Assembly: GCA_041609995.1 (NCBI GenBank)
Contig: JBFIPU010000065.1
Coordinates: 1 to 15,316, forward strand
Length of the DNA stretch: 15,316 bases
Direction of reading: 5' to 3'
Origin: JABDOU01 sp041609995
Lineage (GTDB): Bacteria; Actinomycetota; Acidimicrobiia; Spongiisociales; SHLN01
The translations under genes were made by a program, and so were the position numbers. This document shows, one piece after another, positions 1-6,654 of this stretch. Positions within the stretch are counted from its first letter, which is position 1. Each line of letters opens with the position of its first letter. The notes beneath the pieces are model-generated. The model had not been told where the DNA came from, ran no database searches, and worked only from the letters and a program-made list of their open reading frames with translations.

Positions 1-10
1 GGGGAGAGGA

Positions 11-118
11 GGAAGGTACCGCTCGTAGGCCGCAGGCCGGAGAGATGGAAGGTACCGCTCGTAGGCCGCAGGCCGGAGAGATGGAAGGTACCGCTCGTAG
101 GCCGCCGGCCGGAGAGGG
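11..118 (+). repeat. Three tandem 36-bp repeat units
   Basis: Units start at 11, 47 and 83. The first two are identical over 36 bp; the third has one change in its core (GCC for GCA) and runs into a G-rich tail. Each unit begins GGAAGGTACCG, with a GGTACC palindrome, and carries a small nested hairpin: CTC, GTA, GGCC, loop GCA, GGCC, GGA, GAG. The same core with GCA in place of GTA occurs once at 9521-9544, where it is the outer part of a complete hairpin element. These three units therefore look like an expanded fragment of that element. Confidence 0.85.
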
Positions 119-141
119 GTAGGGGGGAGAGGGGTAGGGGG
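116..141 (+). other. Potential G-quadruplex
   Basis: Four G tracts of 4, 6, 4 and 5 bases are separated by loops of 2, 3 and 2 bases (TA, AGA, TA). This fits the usual pattern for a stable intramolecular G-quadruplex on the plus strand. It arises because the GGGGTAGGGG end motif of the repeat family is present twice in a row (116-125 and 131-140). The complementary motif CCCCTACCCC lies at 259-268, so the strand could instead fold back on itself. Confidence 0.6.
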
Positions 142-256
142 AAAACGGACGACCCACCCCCACAGGCGACCCAGATCAAGACACCAACGCTCGCACGCAA
201 CGCTCGTCCGTGTTTCGACTGATCGGCTCGTTCTCTCTTCCCCTCACCCGTTCTTG

Positions 257-334
257 TTCCCCTACCCCTGCTCCACTTCGTTGGTTTCCCCCGCTTCCGC
301 TGACTACGTCAGCTCCCGGCAGGGGACCATTGAC
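257..334 (+). repeat. Nested-hairpin repeat, copy A
   Basis: Reading on the plus strand, the copy starts with CCCCTACCCC (259-268), then a short core, then an outer stem arm CCCCCGC (288-294) and an inner hairpin GCTGAC-TAC-GTCAGC (299-313). It closes with GCAGGGG (319-325) and the end motif GGGGACCATTGA. The outer arms pair with one mismatch; the inner six base pairs are perfect. It lies just past the stop codon of the ABM-like gene, so it is positioned to act as a 3' structure or terminator for that gene. That role is an inference. Confidence 0.75.
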
Positions 335-345
335 AACTTCAGTCC

Positions 346-654
346 TCAGTCCGCAACCTCGTAGTGGGCTGAGGTTTCGTCCCAGCGTTTCAGCACCTGA
401 CGGGCGGCTTCGGGGACGTAGGCCTGCTCGTAGTCCTCACCCTGAAAGGCGATCACGTCGTCGAGTGAGTGGAATGACATGATCGTGACGAATTCGACCT
501 CGCCGTCGAGTTCGCGGCGCAGCAGCTCGATGCCCTGTAGCCCGGGAATGTTCTTGGCTTCGATGCCCGGAAAGATCGCGTCGACGAGCAGCGACTGGTA
601 GGCATTGGCGTTGTGCGGTTCGGTCCAACCGTGCCAGATGCGCTTGATGGTCAT
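346..654 (-). CDS. ABM-like (antibiotic biosynthesis monooxygenase fold) small protein
   Basis: This 102-aa protein has the size and look of the dimeric alpha/beta-barrel (ABM) superfamily: an N-terminal beta strand (TIKRIWHGWT), a helix that starts near NANAYQSLL, an 'IPGLQGIELLRRE' strand-turn region, a 'VEFVTIMSF' strand and a C-terminal helix and strand ending in HYEV. Members include small monooxygenases, haem-degrading proteins and stress proteins, so the substrate cannot be named. The ATG (652-654) has no clear ribosome binding site. The gene starts 27 bp after the cardiolipin synthase-like gene on the same strand and may be the last gene of that operon. The stop is TGA at 346-348, and a repeat hairpin follows directly. 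Confidence 0.75.
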   Translation of the reverse strand: MTIKRIWHGWTEPHNANAYQSLLVDAIFPGIEAKNIPGLQGIELLRRELDGEVEFVTIMSFHSLDDVIAFQGEDYEQAYVPEAARQVLKRWDETSAHYEVAD

Positions 655-681
655 GGGTCCACGCTACCCGCGGGCAGGGCC

Positions 682-1866
682 TCAGAACTCCCGCTGAACC
701 AGCCGCAGCGCGGGGGCGACGAGTTTGCCGAAGGTTCCGATCAGGTCGGCGGGCGCTTTCACGGGGTTGGATTTACGGAGATCTTCACGAAAGTGAGCGG
801 TGAGCTCCGCTGCGATTCCCTGGTCGATGGCAACCAGCGCCACTTCTTCGTCCTTTTCCACTGATCGGCGATTGAAGTTGACCGATCCGACCACGGCGGC
901 GGCGTTGTCGACGATGATGGCTTTGACGTGCATCATGGTGGGCTGGTACTCCCACATCCGCACGCCGGCGTCCAGGAGATGGTCAGACCGGTCGGCCGCC
1001 ACCACCCGGCTCACCCGCTTGTCGATGTGCGGTCCGGGGATGAGCACGTCGATCTCGACACCCCGGTTGCGGGCGTCGACCAACAGGTCGATCAGCCCAT
1101 CCGACGGGTTGAAATACGGGCTCTGGATCAGGATGGAGCGTTGCGCCGCCGCGATCACACCTTCCATCAGGCGTTCGGCCGGGTTGAACCCGATGTGGGC
1201 CGACCCGTCCACCACCCCGAGAAGCACGTTGCCGTCGACATCGGGAGTCGGGACCGAAATGTCGTGGGCGTCGATGGCGTGACCGGTGTCCCGCCAATCG
1301 GCCAGAAAGGCGGCCTTCAGGCCGCGCACGGCCGGTCCTTTGATGCGGAAGTGGGTGTCGCGCCATTCGTCGGGTGAGCGGGCATTCCCCTGCCACTCCG
1401 AGGCGATGCCCACTCCCCCGGTGAAGCCCACCTCGTCGTCGCAGATCAAGATTTTACGGTGGGTGCGGTGATCGGTTTCCCAGAACTTCAGACGGGCGAG
1501 CGGACGGAAAACCTCGACCTCTGCTCCGGCCTCCTTCAATTGTTCGACCAACGCGGGATCCATGGGGCGGGAACCAAAACCGTCGAGGAGAACCCGGACC
1601 CGGACGCCGGCCCGGGCGCGCTCGGTGAGCGAGTTGGCGAATTGACGGGCGATGGGCCCGGTCCAATAGACGAAGGTGACGAATTCGATCGAGCGTTGCG
1701 CCTGGGCGATGGCGTCGAGCATGGCGGGAAAGATCTCGTCCCCGTTGCGCAACACATCCAGCGTGTTGCCTTCGGTGAACACCGGTCCCACCACGGACTC
1801 GGCCGCTCTCCGCAGGTGTTCGGTCGGGTCGATATGGTCGCTGAGGTTGACGAGCGCCTCCGTCAT
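682..1866 (-). CDS. Cardiolipin synthase-like phospholipase D family protein
   Basis: This 394-aa protein has two phospholipase D catalytic motifs, both intact: H136-x-K138-x4-D143 followed by a GG pair, and H313-x-K315-x4-D320 followed by GSVN. The two-domain layout and the 'QSPYFNPSDGLIDLL' region match bacterial cardiolipin synthases, which condense two phosphatidylglycerol molecules, or PG and PE, into cardiolipin at the cytoplasmic membrane. No N-terminal membrane segments are visible, so it resembles the shorter ClsB-like forms rather than ClsA. Other PLD-type transphosphatidylases remain possible. Its ATG overlaps the stop of the upstream YihY-family gene by 4 bp (1863-1866), which suggests translational coupling within the lipid operon. 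Confidence 0.88.
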   Translation of the reverse strand: MTEALVNLSDHIDPTEHLRRAAESVVGPVFTEGNTLDVLRNGDEIFPAMLDAIAQAQRSIEFVTFVYWTGPIARQFANSLTERARAGVRVRVLLDGFGSRPMDPALVEQLKEAGAEVEVFRPLARLKFWETDHRTHRKILICDDEVGFTGGVGIASEWQGNARSPDEWRDTHFRIKGPAVRGLKAAFLADWRDTGHAIDAHDISVPTPDVDGNVLLGVVDGSAHIGFNPAERLMEGVIAAAQRSILIQSPYFNPSDGLIDLLVDARNRGVEIDVLIPGPHIDKRVSRVVAADRSDHLLDAGVRMWEYQPTMMHVKAIIVDNAAAVVGSVNFNRRSVEKDEEVALVAIDQGIAAELTAHFREDLRKSNPVKAPADLIGTFGKLVAPALRLVQREF

Positions 1867-2867
1867 CGGGGAAACTCCAATCGCTTCCTCAATGCTTCCG
1901 GGTCAAAAGGGTACTGCGGGTCGGCCGTCTCCATGGAGTCCTCATCGGACCGTTGCGCTGAGGTTCGAACCTCCTCGACGCCGGCGTGTTCGGCCTCGAT
2001 CTGGGCGTTCACGGCCAGCCCGTAGAAGGTGGCGATCGCCGACAGCTGGGCCCAGAACATCAGCCCGATCACCCCGGCCAGCGGCCCATAGGTTTCGCCA
2101 AACGCAGTGCTGGCATTCAGGTAGAACGACAGCAGCGCCGACACGACGAACCAGGCAATGATCGCGATCACGCTTCCCAGGCCCAGGGCCAGCGGCGACG
2201 GCTGTTTCCGGTTGGGAGCGACCTTGTACAGCAACGCGAAGGCGGCGGGAAGAAGGGCGATGCCGAGCGGCCATCGCAGCGTGACCCAGGCGGACTGGGG
2301 ATTGCCCTCACCGAACGAACCGGTGATGCCCGAACCGAGGGCGATGACCACGAAGGCGACGGTGAACAGGACTCCGGCTGAGAGCGTGAGAAGTGTTGCC
2401 AGACCGTATCTCTGGAGCGTGGGGCGGTCTTCCTGAATGCCGTAGATGCGGGAGGATCCCCGCTGCAGTTGGGCCATGGCCGTGACGCCCGAGGTCAGCA
2501 TGGCAAGGGCACCGCCGACAACGGCGGCCACATTGCCGGTGGAAACGGCATCAGTGCCCTGCTCGAACACCCGCAGGACGATCTGGCCGGCGGGCCCCGG
2601 GGCCAGGCTCTCGGCCATGGCACGGAGAATCGACTGGAGGCGCCCATCCCCCATCCAGGCGGCCAGCCCCACCACGAACATGGCGCCCGGAATCAGGGTC
2701 AGGACCAGCTGGAAGGCCACGGCGCGGGCATAACTGAAACCGTCGGCGTACCGGAACCGGGTTAAGGCCCGACGAAGGAGATCCCAGACGCCCGACCGGC
2801 GGGCTGTTTCCACGACATCGGGGAGATCGGGGTTGTTGATGTCGGGGACCTCGGTGACGGAGCTCAT
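1863..2867 (-). CDS. YihY/BrkB-family inner membrane protein
   Basis: This 334-aa polytopic protein shows the pattern of the YihY/virulence factor BrkB family: an N-terminal amphipathic stretch (WDLLRRALTRF), the 'YARAVAFQLVLTLIPGAMFVVGLAAW' first membrane region, a 'LTSGVTAMAQLQRGSSRIYGI' segment, and about six hydrophobic segments in all, ending near residue 285. The C-terminal 50 residues are charged and probably cytoplasmic. The biochemical role of the family is unsettled; the old label 'ribonuclease BN' was an error for this family. It overlaps its neighbours by 4 bp on both sides (2864-2867 and 1863-1866), so it is made together with a lipid phosphatase/kinase fusion and a cardiolipin synthase-like enzyme. 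That argues for a role in membrane lipids. Confidence 0.88.
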   Translation of the reverse strand: MSSVTEVPDINNPDLPDVVETARRSGVWDLLRRALTRFRYADGFSYARAVAFQLVLTLIPGAMFVVGLAAWMGDGRLQSILRAMAESLAPGPAGQIVLRVFEQGTDAVSTGNVAAVVGGALAMLTSGVTAMAQLQRGSSRIYGIQEDRPTLQRYGLATLLTLSAGVLFTVAFVVIALGSGITGSFGEGNPQSAWVTLRWPLGIALLPAAFALLYKVAPNRKQPSPLALGLGSVIAIIAWFVVSALLSFYLNASTAFGETYGPLAGVIGLMFWAQLSAIATFYGLAVNAQIEAEHAGVEEVRTSAQRSDEDSMETADPQYPFDPEALRKRLEFPR

Positions 2868-5440
2868 GCGCCGGCTCCCACCGTCTGCGGCGCTTGTATG
2901 GTTGCGATGGGCCGGCCGGCATCTAGTTCATCGGATGGTTGCGGTGCATCTGCTTGGGCGGGCACAGCCACCCTCAGCGCCTGGGGGCGGCACGTGAACT
3001 CCAACCCGGAGACCGCTTCGCGCTCCTCGCCGTCGATCTCATGAGGCACGGGCTCGCTCAGAGCGACCTCGATCAGAGAGCCCTTGGCGAAAGTAACCCG
3101 CGATCCGTTCGTGCGGCCGGTGAGCATCGTGAGGCCGGCCTTCAGCCATTCCCACCAGCCGGACGCTCGCACCACCAACACGTCCAGCTCGCCGTCGTGA
3201 GGCGAGCTGTCGGGGAAGATCTCGATCCCGTTGCGGATCGAGCTCATGTTCCCGACGAGGATCATCGAGGCTTCGCCCTGATACCAGGGTTCACCGTCAA
3301 CGCTCACCAGAGTTCCAAACGGCCGGTCGCGCAGGTGGCGCAGCCCCTCGGCCACGTAAGCCAGCATTCCAAATCGTTCTTTCGCCTCCCGGCCGGTGTC
3401 ACGCATGATGCGGGCGTCGAACCCCACACCGGCCATGACGGCAAAGGATTCGCCGTCGACCTGGCCCAAGTCGATCACCGTGTGTTCTTCTCCCACCGCC
3501 ACTCCGGTCGCATCCGCCACGTCATCGGGAATCTGGAGGTTGGAGGCGAGCAGGTTGCCGGTGCCGGAGGGGACGATGCCGAGCACCCGGTCCGAACCGG
3601 CAAGAGCATCAATGACGGCCCGGACGGTTCCGTCGCCGCCGAGGGCCACCACCACGTCTGCCCCCTGTTCGAGAGCCGACCGGGCCTGGCCTGTACCCGG
3701 GTCGTCGGGCGTCGTGTCGTACCAGTCGGGTGACAGGCCCGATCGATCGAGGAGGCGTCGCATCTGTTCGATCTCCAACGGGCTACCCGCCGGGTTGGCG
3801 ACCACGGCAAACGACTTGTTCGGTTCCAGTTCCAGCGTCGCCGGTTCGGGCGCGTCCAGGCCGGTGGCAGAGGAGACCTCAGCCACATCGAGACCATCCG
3901 GTTCGTCTGCCCGGGCCCGGCGAACGGCTCGGAACAGCTGCACGGTGAGGTAGACGCTGGCGATGCCCAGCAGGAGGCCGGCGATCACATCGGTCAGGTA
4001 GTGCATGCCACGGTACAGACGCGACACGGCAACGAAGAGGGGGATGAGTACGGCGCCGGCGGCGGCTGCATAGCGTGCAACTCGATTGCGGTTGTACATC
4101 CAAACCAGGACGGCCAGCCCGCCGTAGAAGGCGACAGCGGCGGCGGTGTGGCCGGAAGGAAAGCTGGCCGTTGGAGGAGAAACGTCGAGCTGCTCCACCG
4201 GCGGGCGGTCGCGTCCAACGAGAAAGGCGGCGGTGGCAAACACGGCCGTCTCGAGCGTCACGGCGGCGGTGATGAAGGCCGGTTCGATCCAGCGGCGGAA
4301 CTTCATGGCGAGCGCACCGATCACGAGTAGCAAAGCGATGACGATCGTGACCGTGTCGGAGAAGGCCGAGCCGATGTCGGTTAGCTGGTTGTAGAAGGCC
4401 GTACGCTCTTCGGCGAACCAGGTGCTGAGAGACCGTTCGGTGGTGCCGACACCCGTATCGGCGAGAAGCCGGGTTACGACGAGGCCGGCCAGGTAGGTGA
4501 CAGCCACCAGCGCGAGGTAGCGCCCGAGCCACCCGGTGGCGAATCGGCGAACCGTGGGCCAGGTCGGGAGCACAAAGGCAGGCGTTGGCGTCACCGTCGC
4601 CCTATTGACAGAGCGGGTGAACAACGAACCAAACCGCATGCGGTACCCGCCGAAAGCAACGGCGCAGATCGTGAACCAGATCCACCCGACAGACAAGCCG
4701 GCCATCACATCCGTCAGCCAGTGCACGCCCAGCAGAGCCCGGGTGGCCCCGACGGCGGCGGCAATCAACGCTGCCAGCGCGGCGTAGATGGCCTTGGCGG
4801 TGCGGCTCCGATCCATGCTCATGACCAGTGCGATGGCGGCCCAGGTGGCGGCAGCGGCCGCCGAATGGCCAGAAGGGAAGGACGATCCTGCCCACGGGGC
4901 CAGCTGATCGATGTCGGGCCGTTCCCGGTCGATCAGGGCTTTGAGCCCGAGGTTGATGAGCGCCTGGCCCACGGTGACGCTGAGAAGGAAGTAGACCACC
5001 TGCAGGCTGCGCCGCTTGCGCCATCCGAACCAGGCGGCCACTGCGGCGGCAATGACGACCGGAACGGTTCCCCCCAGCTCGGTGAAGATCGACATGAGCG
5101 TGGTCGAGGTGTCGGTCTTGTTTTGAGCGCCCCACTCGGCCACTGCACTGTCGAAGCGGGCGAACCCCCACTGCTCATCGAGAGAGTCGAACAGCCACCC
5201 GGCGAACAGAGTGAGACCGAATACAACTACGAGCCCGAGGGATATGATCTTCCGGCCGGCGGTTTCGTTGCCGCCAAGCCAATTGCGCAACCGGGGCCGC
5301 TCCATGACCTGTTCTTCGATGAGGCGCCGCTCGGCCTCGGGATCGACAGGGTCGAAGCGAACCGAGCGAGAAGTTGAGATCAGGTAGGAAGCAGCGGCGG
5401 CGGCGCCGGCCGTGATGAGGATCGCAGCGGTTGCACTCAT
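2864..5440 (-). CDS. PAP2-PAP2-diacylglycerol kinase fusion protein
   Basis: This 858-aa protein joins three domains. The first PAP2 phosphatase domain (about 60-265) has the three motifs K167-x6-R174-P175, PSGH 189-192 and R234-x5-H240-x3-D244. The second (about 305-505) has R412-P413, PSGH 428-431 and S473-R474-x5-H480-x3-D484, but alanine (A405) replaces the first-motif lysine. The third (about 542-840) is a diacylglycerol/lipid kinase catalytic domain with GGDGT 601-605 and PSGTGN 624-629. PAP2 domains dephosphorylate lipid phosphates such as phosphatidic acid, PG-phosphate or undecaprenyl pyrophosphate. The kinase domain phosphorylates diacylglycerol or a related lipid on the cytoplasmic side. 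The true substrates are unknown. The gene starts 9 bp after the coiled-coil gene and overlaps the YihY gene by 4 bp. A 'gagagatagg' purine stretch over the preceding stop may serve as ribosome binding site. Confidence 0.9.
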   Translation of the reverse strand: MSATAAILITAGAAAAASYLISTSRSVRFDPVDPEAERRLIEEQVMERPRLRNWLGGNETAGRKIISLGLVVVFGLTLFAGWLFDSLDEQWGFARFDSAVAEWGAQNKTDTSTTLMSIFTELGGTVPVVIAAAVAAWFGWRKRRSLQVVYFLLSVTVGQALINLGLKALIDRERPDIDQLAPWAGSSFPSGHSAAAAATWAAIALVMSMDRSRTAKAIYAALAALIAAAVGATRALLGVHWLTDVMAGLSVGWIWFTICAVAFGGYRMRFGSLFTRSVNRATVTPTPAFVLPTWPTVRRFATGWLGRYLALVAVTYLAGLVVTRLLADTGVGTTERSLSTWFAEERTAFYNQLTDIGSAFSDTVTIVIALLLVIGALAMKFRRWIEPAFITAAVTLETAVFATAAFLVGRDRPPVEQLDVSPPTASFPSGHTAAAVAFYGGLAVLVWMYNRNRVARYAAAAGAVLIPLFVAVSRLYRGMHYLTDVIAGLLLGIASVYLTVQLFRAVRRARADEPDGLDVAEVSSATGLDAPEPATLELEPNKSFAVVANPAGSPLEIEQMRRLLDRSGLSPDWYDTTPDDPGTGQARSALEQGADVVVALGGDGTVRAVIDALAGSDRVLGIVPSGTGNLLASNLQIPDDVADATGVAVGEEHTVIDLGQVDGESFAVMAGVGFDARIMRDTGREAKERFGMLAYVAEGLRHLRDRPFGTLVSVDGEPWYQGEASMILVGNMSSIRNGIEIFPDSSPHDGELDVLVVRASGWWEWLKAGLTMLTGRTNGSRVTFAKGSLIEVALSEPVPHEIDGEEREAVSGLEFTCRPQALRVAVPAQADAPQPSDELDAGRPIATIQAPQTVGAGA

Positions 5441-5449
5441 GGTTATGTC

Positions 5450-6409
5450 CTATCTCTCGGGTGAGTGGCCGGTGGTGGTCCCCGTGAAATCGTGTCTGCC
5501 GTTGGAGGCTTCGGGCCGGGCCGACGAGCCGGCAGCGTCAACCGATCCCGCATGAGCAACACTCGGTTCGGGGGCGATCGCATCAGGCCTGCCGCGCAAT
5601 GCCCGGCCCAGAACGACCCACCCGAGCTGACTCAGCCCGAGCAACACGCCGAATGCGATGACCATGGCCGTTGCCGACCGCAGCTGGCTCTCCAGGTCGG
5701 CCGAGGCGGTAGCGATGGTGGCAGAGGCGTCCTGGGCCGACCGTTGATAGCCGGCCACCAGCGGATCGATTCGTTCGAGAGCGTCAGCGGCCCGTTTCAG
5801 ATCCGCTTGCACAGCGGCAGTGTCTTCGCCGAAGGACCGGAAATCGGAGCCGATTTTCTGAATCAGCTGCCCCTCCTTCTGCAGTCGAGCGGCCAGATCC
5901 TCGAGCTGCCTATCGATCTCGGTGAACGAGTCGACCACGGCCACTCGAGGAGGAGACACTCCGATGATCGAGAGCGTGCCCAGCGCCTGGTTGAACGAGT
6001 CGGCGGCGTCGGCGAGCCCGGCAGTCGTCACCCGCACTTCTTTGATCGTGGCCGGCACGTCGGTGGCGACGATGTCGCCGGCCTCTTCAAAGGCCTCGGC
6101 GGTGGTCGAGAAGGTACCGATGAGGTCGTCAGAGCTGGACCGAATCTGGTCGAGACTGGAGGCGGCGATCGTGACCGACTCGGCTGCGATCTCCACCGCA
6201 TCTTCCGTCAGGGTGGCTACGTCGCCGCTGATCTCGAGGGTGGTGCGGAGGGATTCGCCCGAGGAACGAACGAGGGACAGCACCAGCAGCGTGCCGATCA
6301 CGGCGGCGATGGCACCCAGAGCGCCCAACGTGATCAGCATGCTGCCCAGCTTCCGGCGGTCGTTCAGCTCCCACTTCGTGGCCGTGTCAGTCGTGTTCTC
6401 ATGATTCAT
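5450..6409 (-). CDS. Two-membrane-segment protein with long extracytoplasmic coiled coil, function unknown
   Basis: I do not recognise a named family. The 319 residues contain a short charged N-terminus, a membrane segment (about 24-47), a long helical region (about 50-242) rich in Ala, Asp, Glu, Ser and Thr that looks coiled-coil, a second membrane segment (about 246-268) and a flexible Pro/Ala/Ser tail. The helical part resembles the signalling helices of chemoreceptors or the helical part of MCE/MlaD-type lipid-transfer proteins, but no conserved MCE or receptor motif is visible. The ATG at 6407-6409 has a good ribosome binding site, AAGGAG (6415-6420), 5 bp upstream. It is the first gene of the lipid operon and lies 9 bp from the PAP2-kinase fusion, so a scaffold, sensor or lipid-handling role is possible. 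Confidence 0.75.
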   Translation of the reverse strand: MNHENTTDTATKWELNDRRKLGSMLITLGALGAIAAVIGTLLVLSLVRSSGESLRTTLEISGDVATLTEDAVEIAAESVTIAASSLDQIRSSSDDLIGTFSTTAEAFEEAGDIVATDVPATIKEVRVTTAGLADAADSFNQALGTLSIIGVSPPRVAVVDSFTEIDRQLEDLAARLQKEGQLIQKIGSDFRSFGEDTAAVQADLKRAADALERIDPLVAGYQRSAQDASATIATASADLESQLRSATAMVIAFGVLLGLSQLGWVVLGRALRGRPDAIAPEPSVAHAGSVDAAGSSARPEASNGRHDFTGTTTGHSPER

Positions 6410-6654
6410 GCCGACTCCTTACCCCTCGCTTGTCATCAACAAACGTTCTCCGTGCTCGTCCGCTCACACGACCCTCCACGGGGACGCCGAATGCATTCAG
6501 TCATTCATTCATTGAGACCGAGAGTTGAAGCACCGAGGGCCCGGACGTTCAGGTTTGAGGTGAGTGGCGGCTGGGTAGATGGCGAACAACAACGCAGGGC
6601 CCGGTCCGGTGGAGCCAAGCCAACGCACCGGCACGAAGAGGAGAAACGACCAGG
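6410..6654. promoter_or_regulatory. Divergent control region between lipid operon and ABC exporter
   Basis: This 245-bp gap separates two outward-facing gene sets and must hold both promoters. I cannot place convincing -35/-10 boxes. It contains the palindrome GAATGCATTC (6489-6498) followed by an ATTC run (two ATTC and an ATTG in tandem at 6502-6513), which together could be a binding site for a regulator. The ribosome binding site for the leftward gene is at 6415-6420. For the rightward GTG start at 6655 a purine-rich stretch (aagaggagaa, about 6636-6645) sits about 10 bp upstream. Confidence 0.55.
6489..6513. promoter_or_regulatory. Possible operator: GAATGCATTC palindrome plus ATTC repeats
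   Basis: A perfect 10-bp palindrome is followed by 'agtc' and then three four-base units, ATTC, ATTC and ATTG. It is AT-rich against a GC-rich background and lies roughly midway between two divergent starts, which is where a shared operator would be expected. No regulator gene is adjacent, so this is a weak call from pattern alone. Confidence 0.3.

Larger units (their letters stand above)
1..345. other. Repeat-filled non-coding region
   Basis: I see no credible gene here. The stretch holds three 36-bp tandem units (11-118), a run of G tracts (116-141), about 115 bp of unremarkable sequence, and a nested-hairpin repeat (257-334) that ends 11 bp short of the stop codon of the minus-strand ABM-like gene. 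The short reading frames across it run through repeats and have no recognisable protein character. The window edge cuts the left side, so the neighbouring gene there is unknown. Confidence 0.75.
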
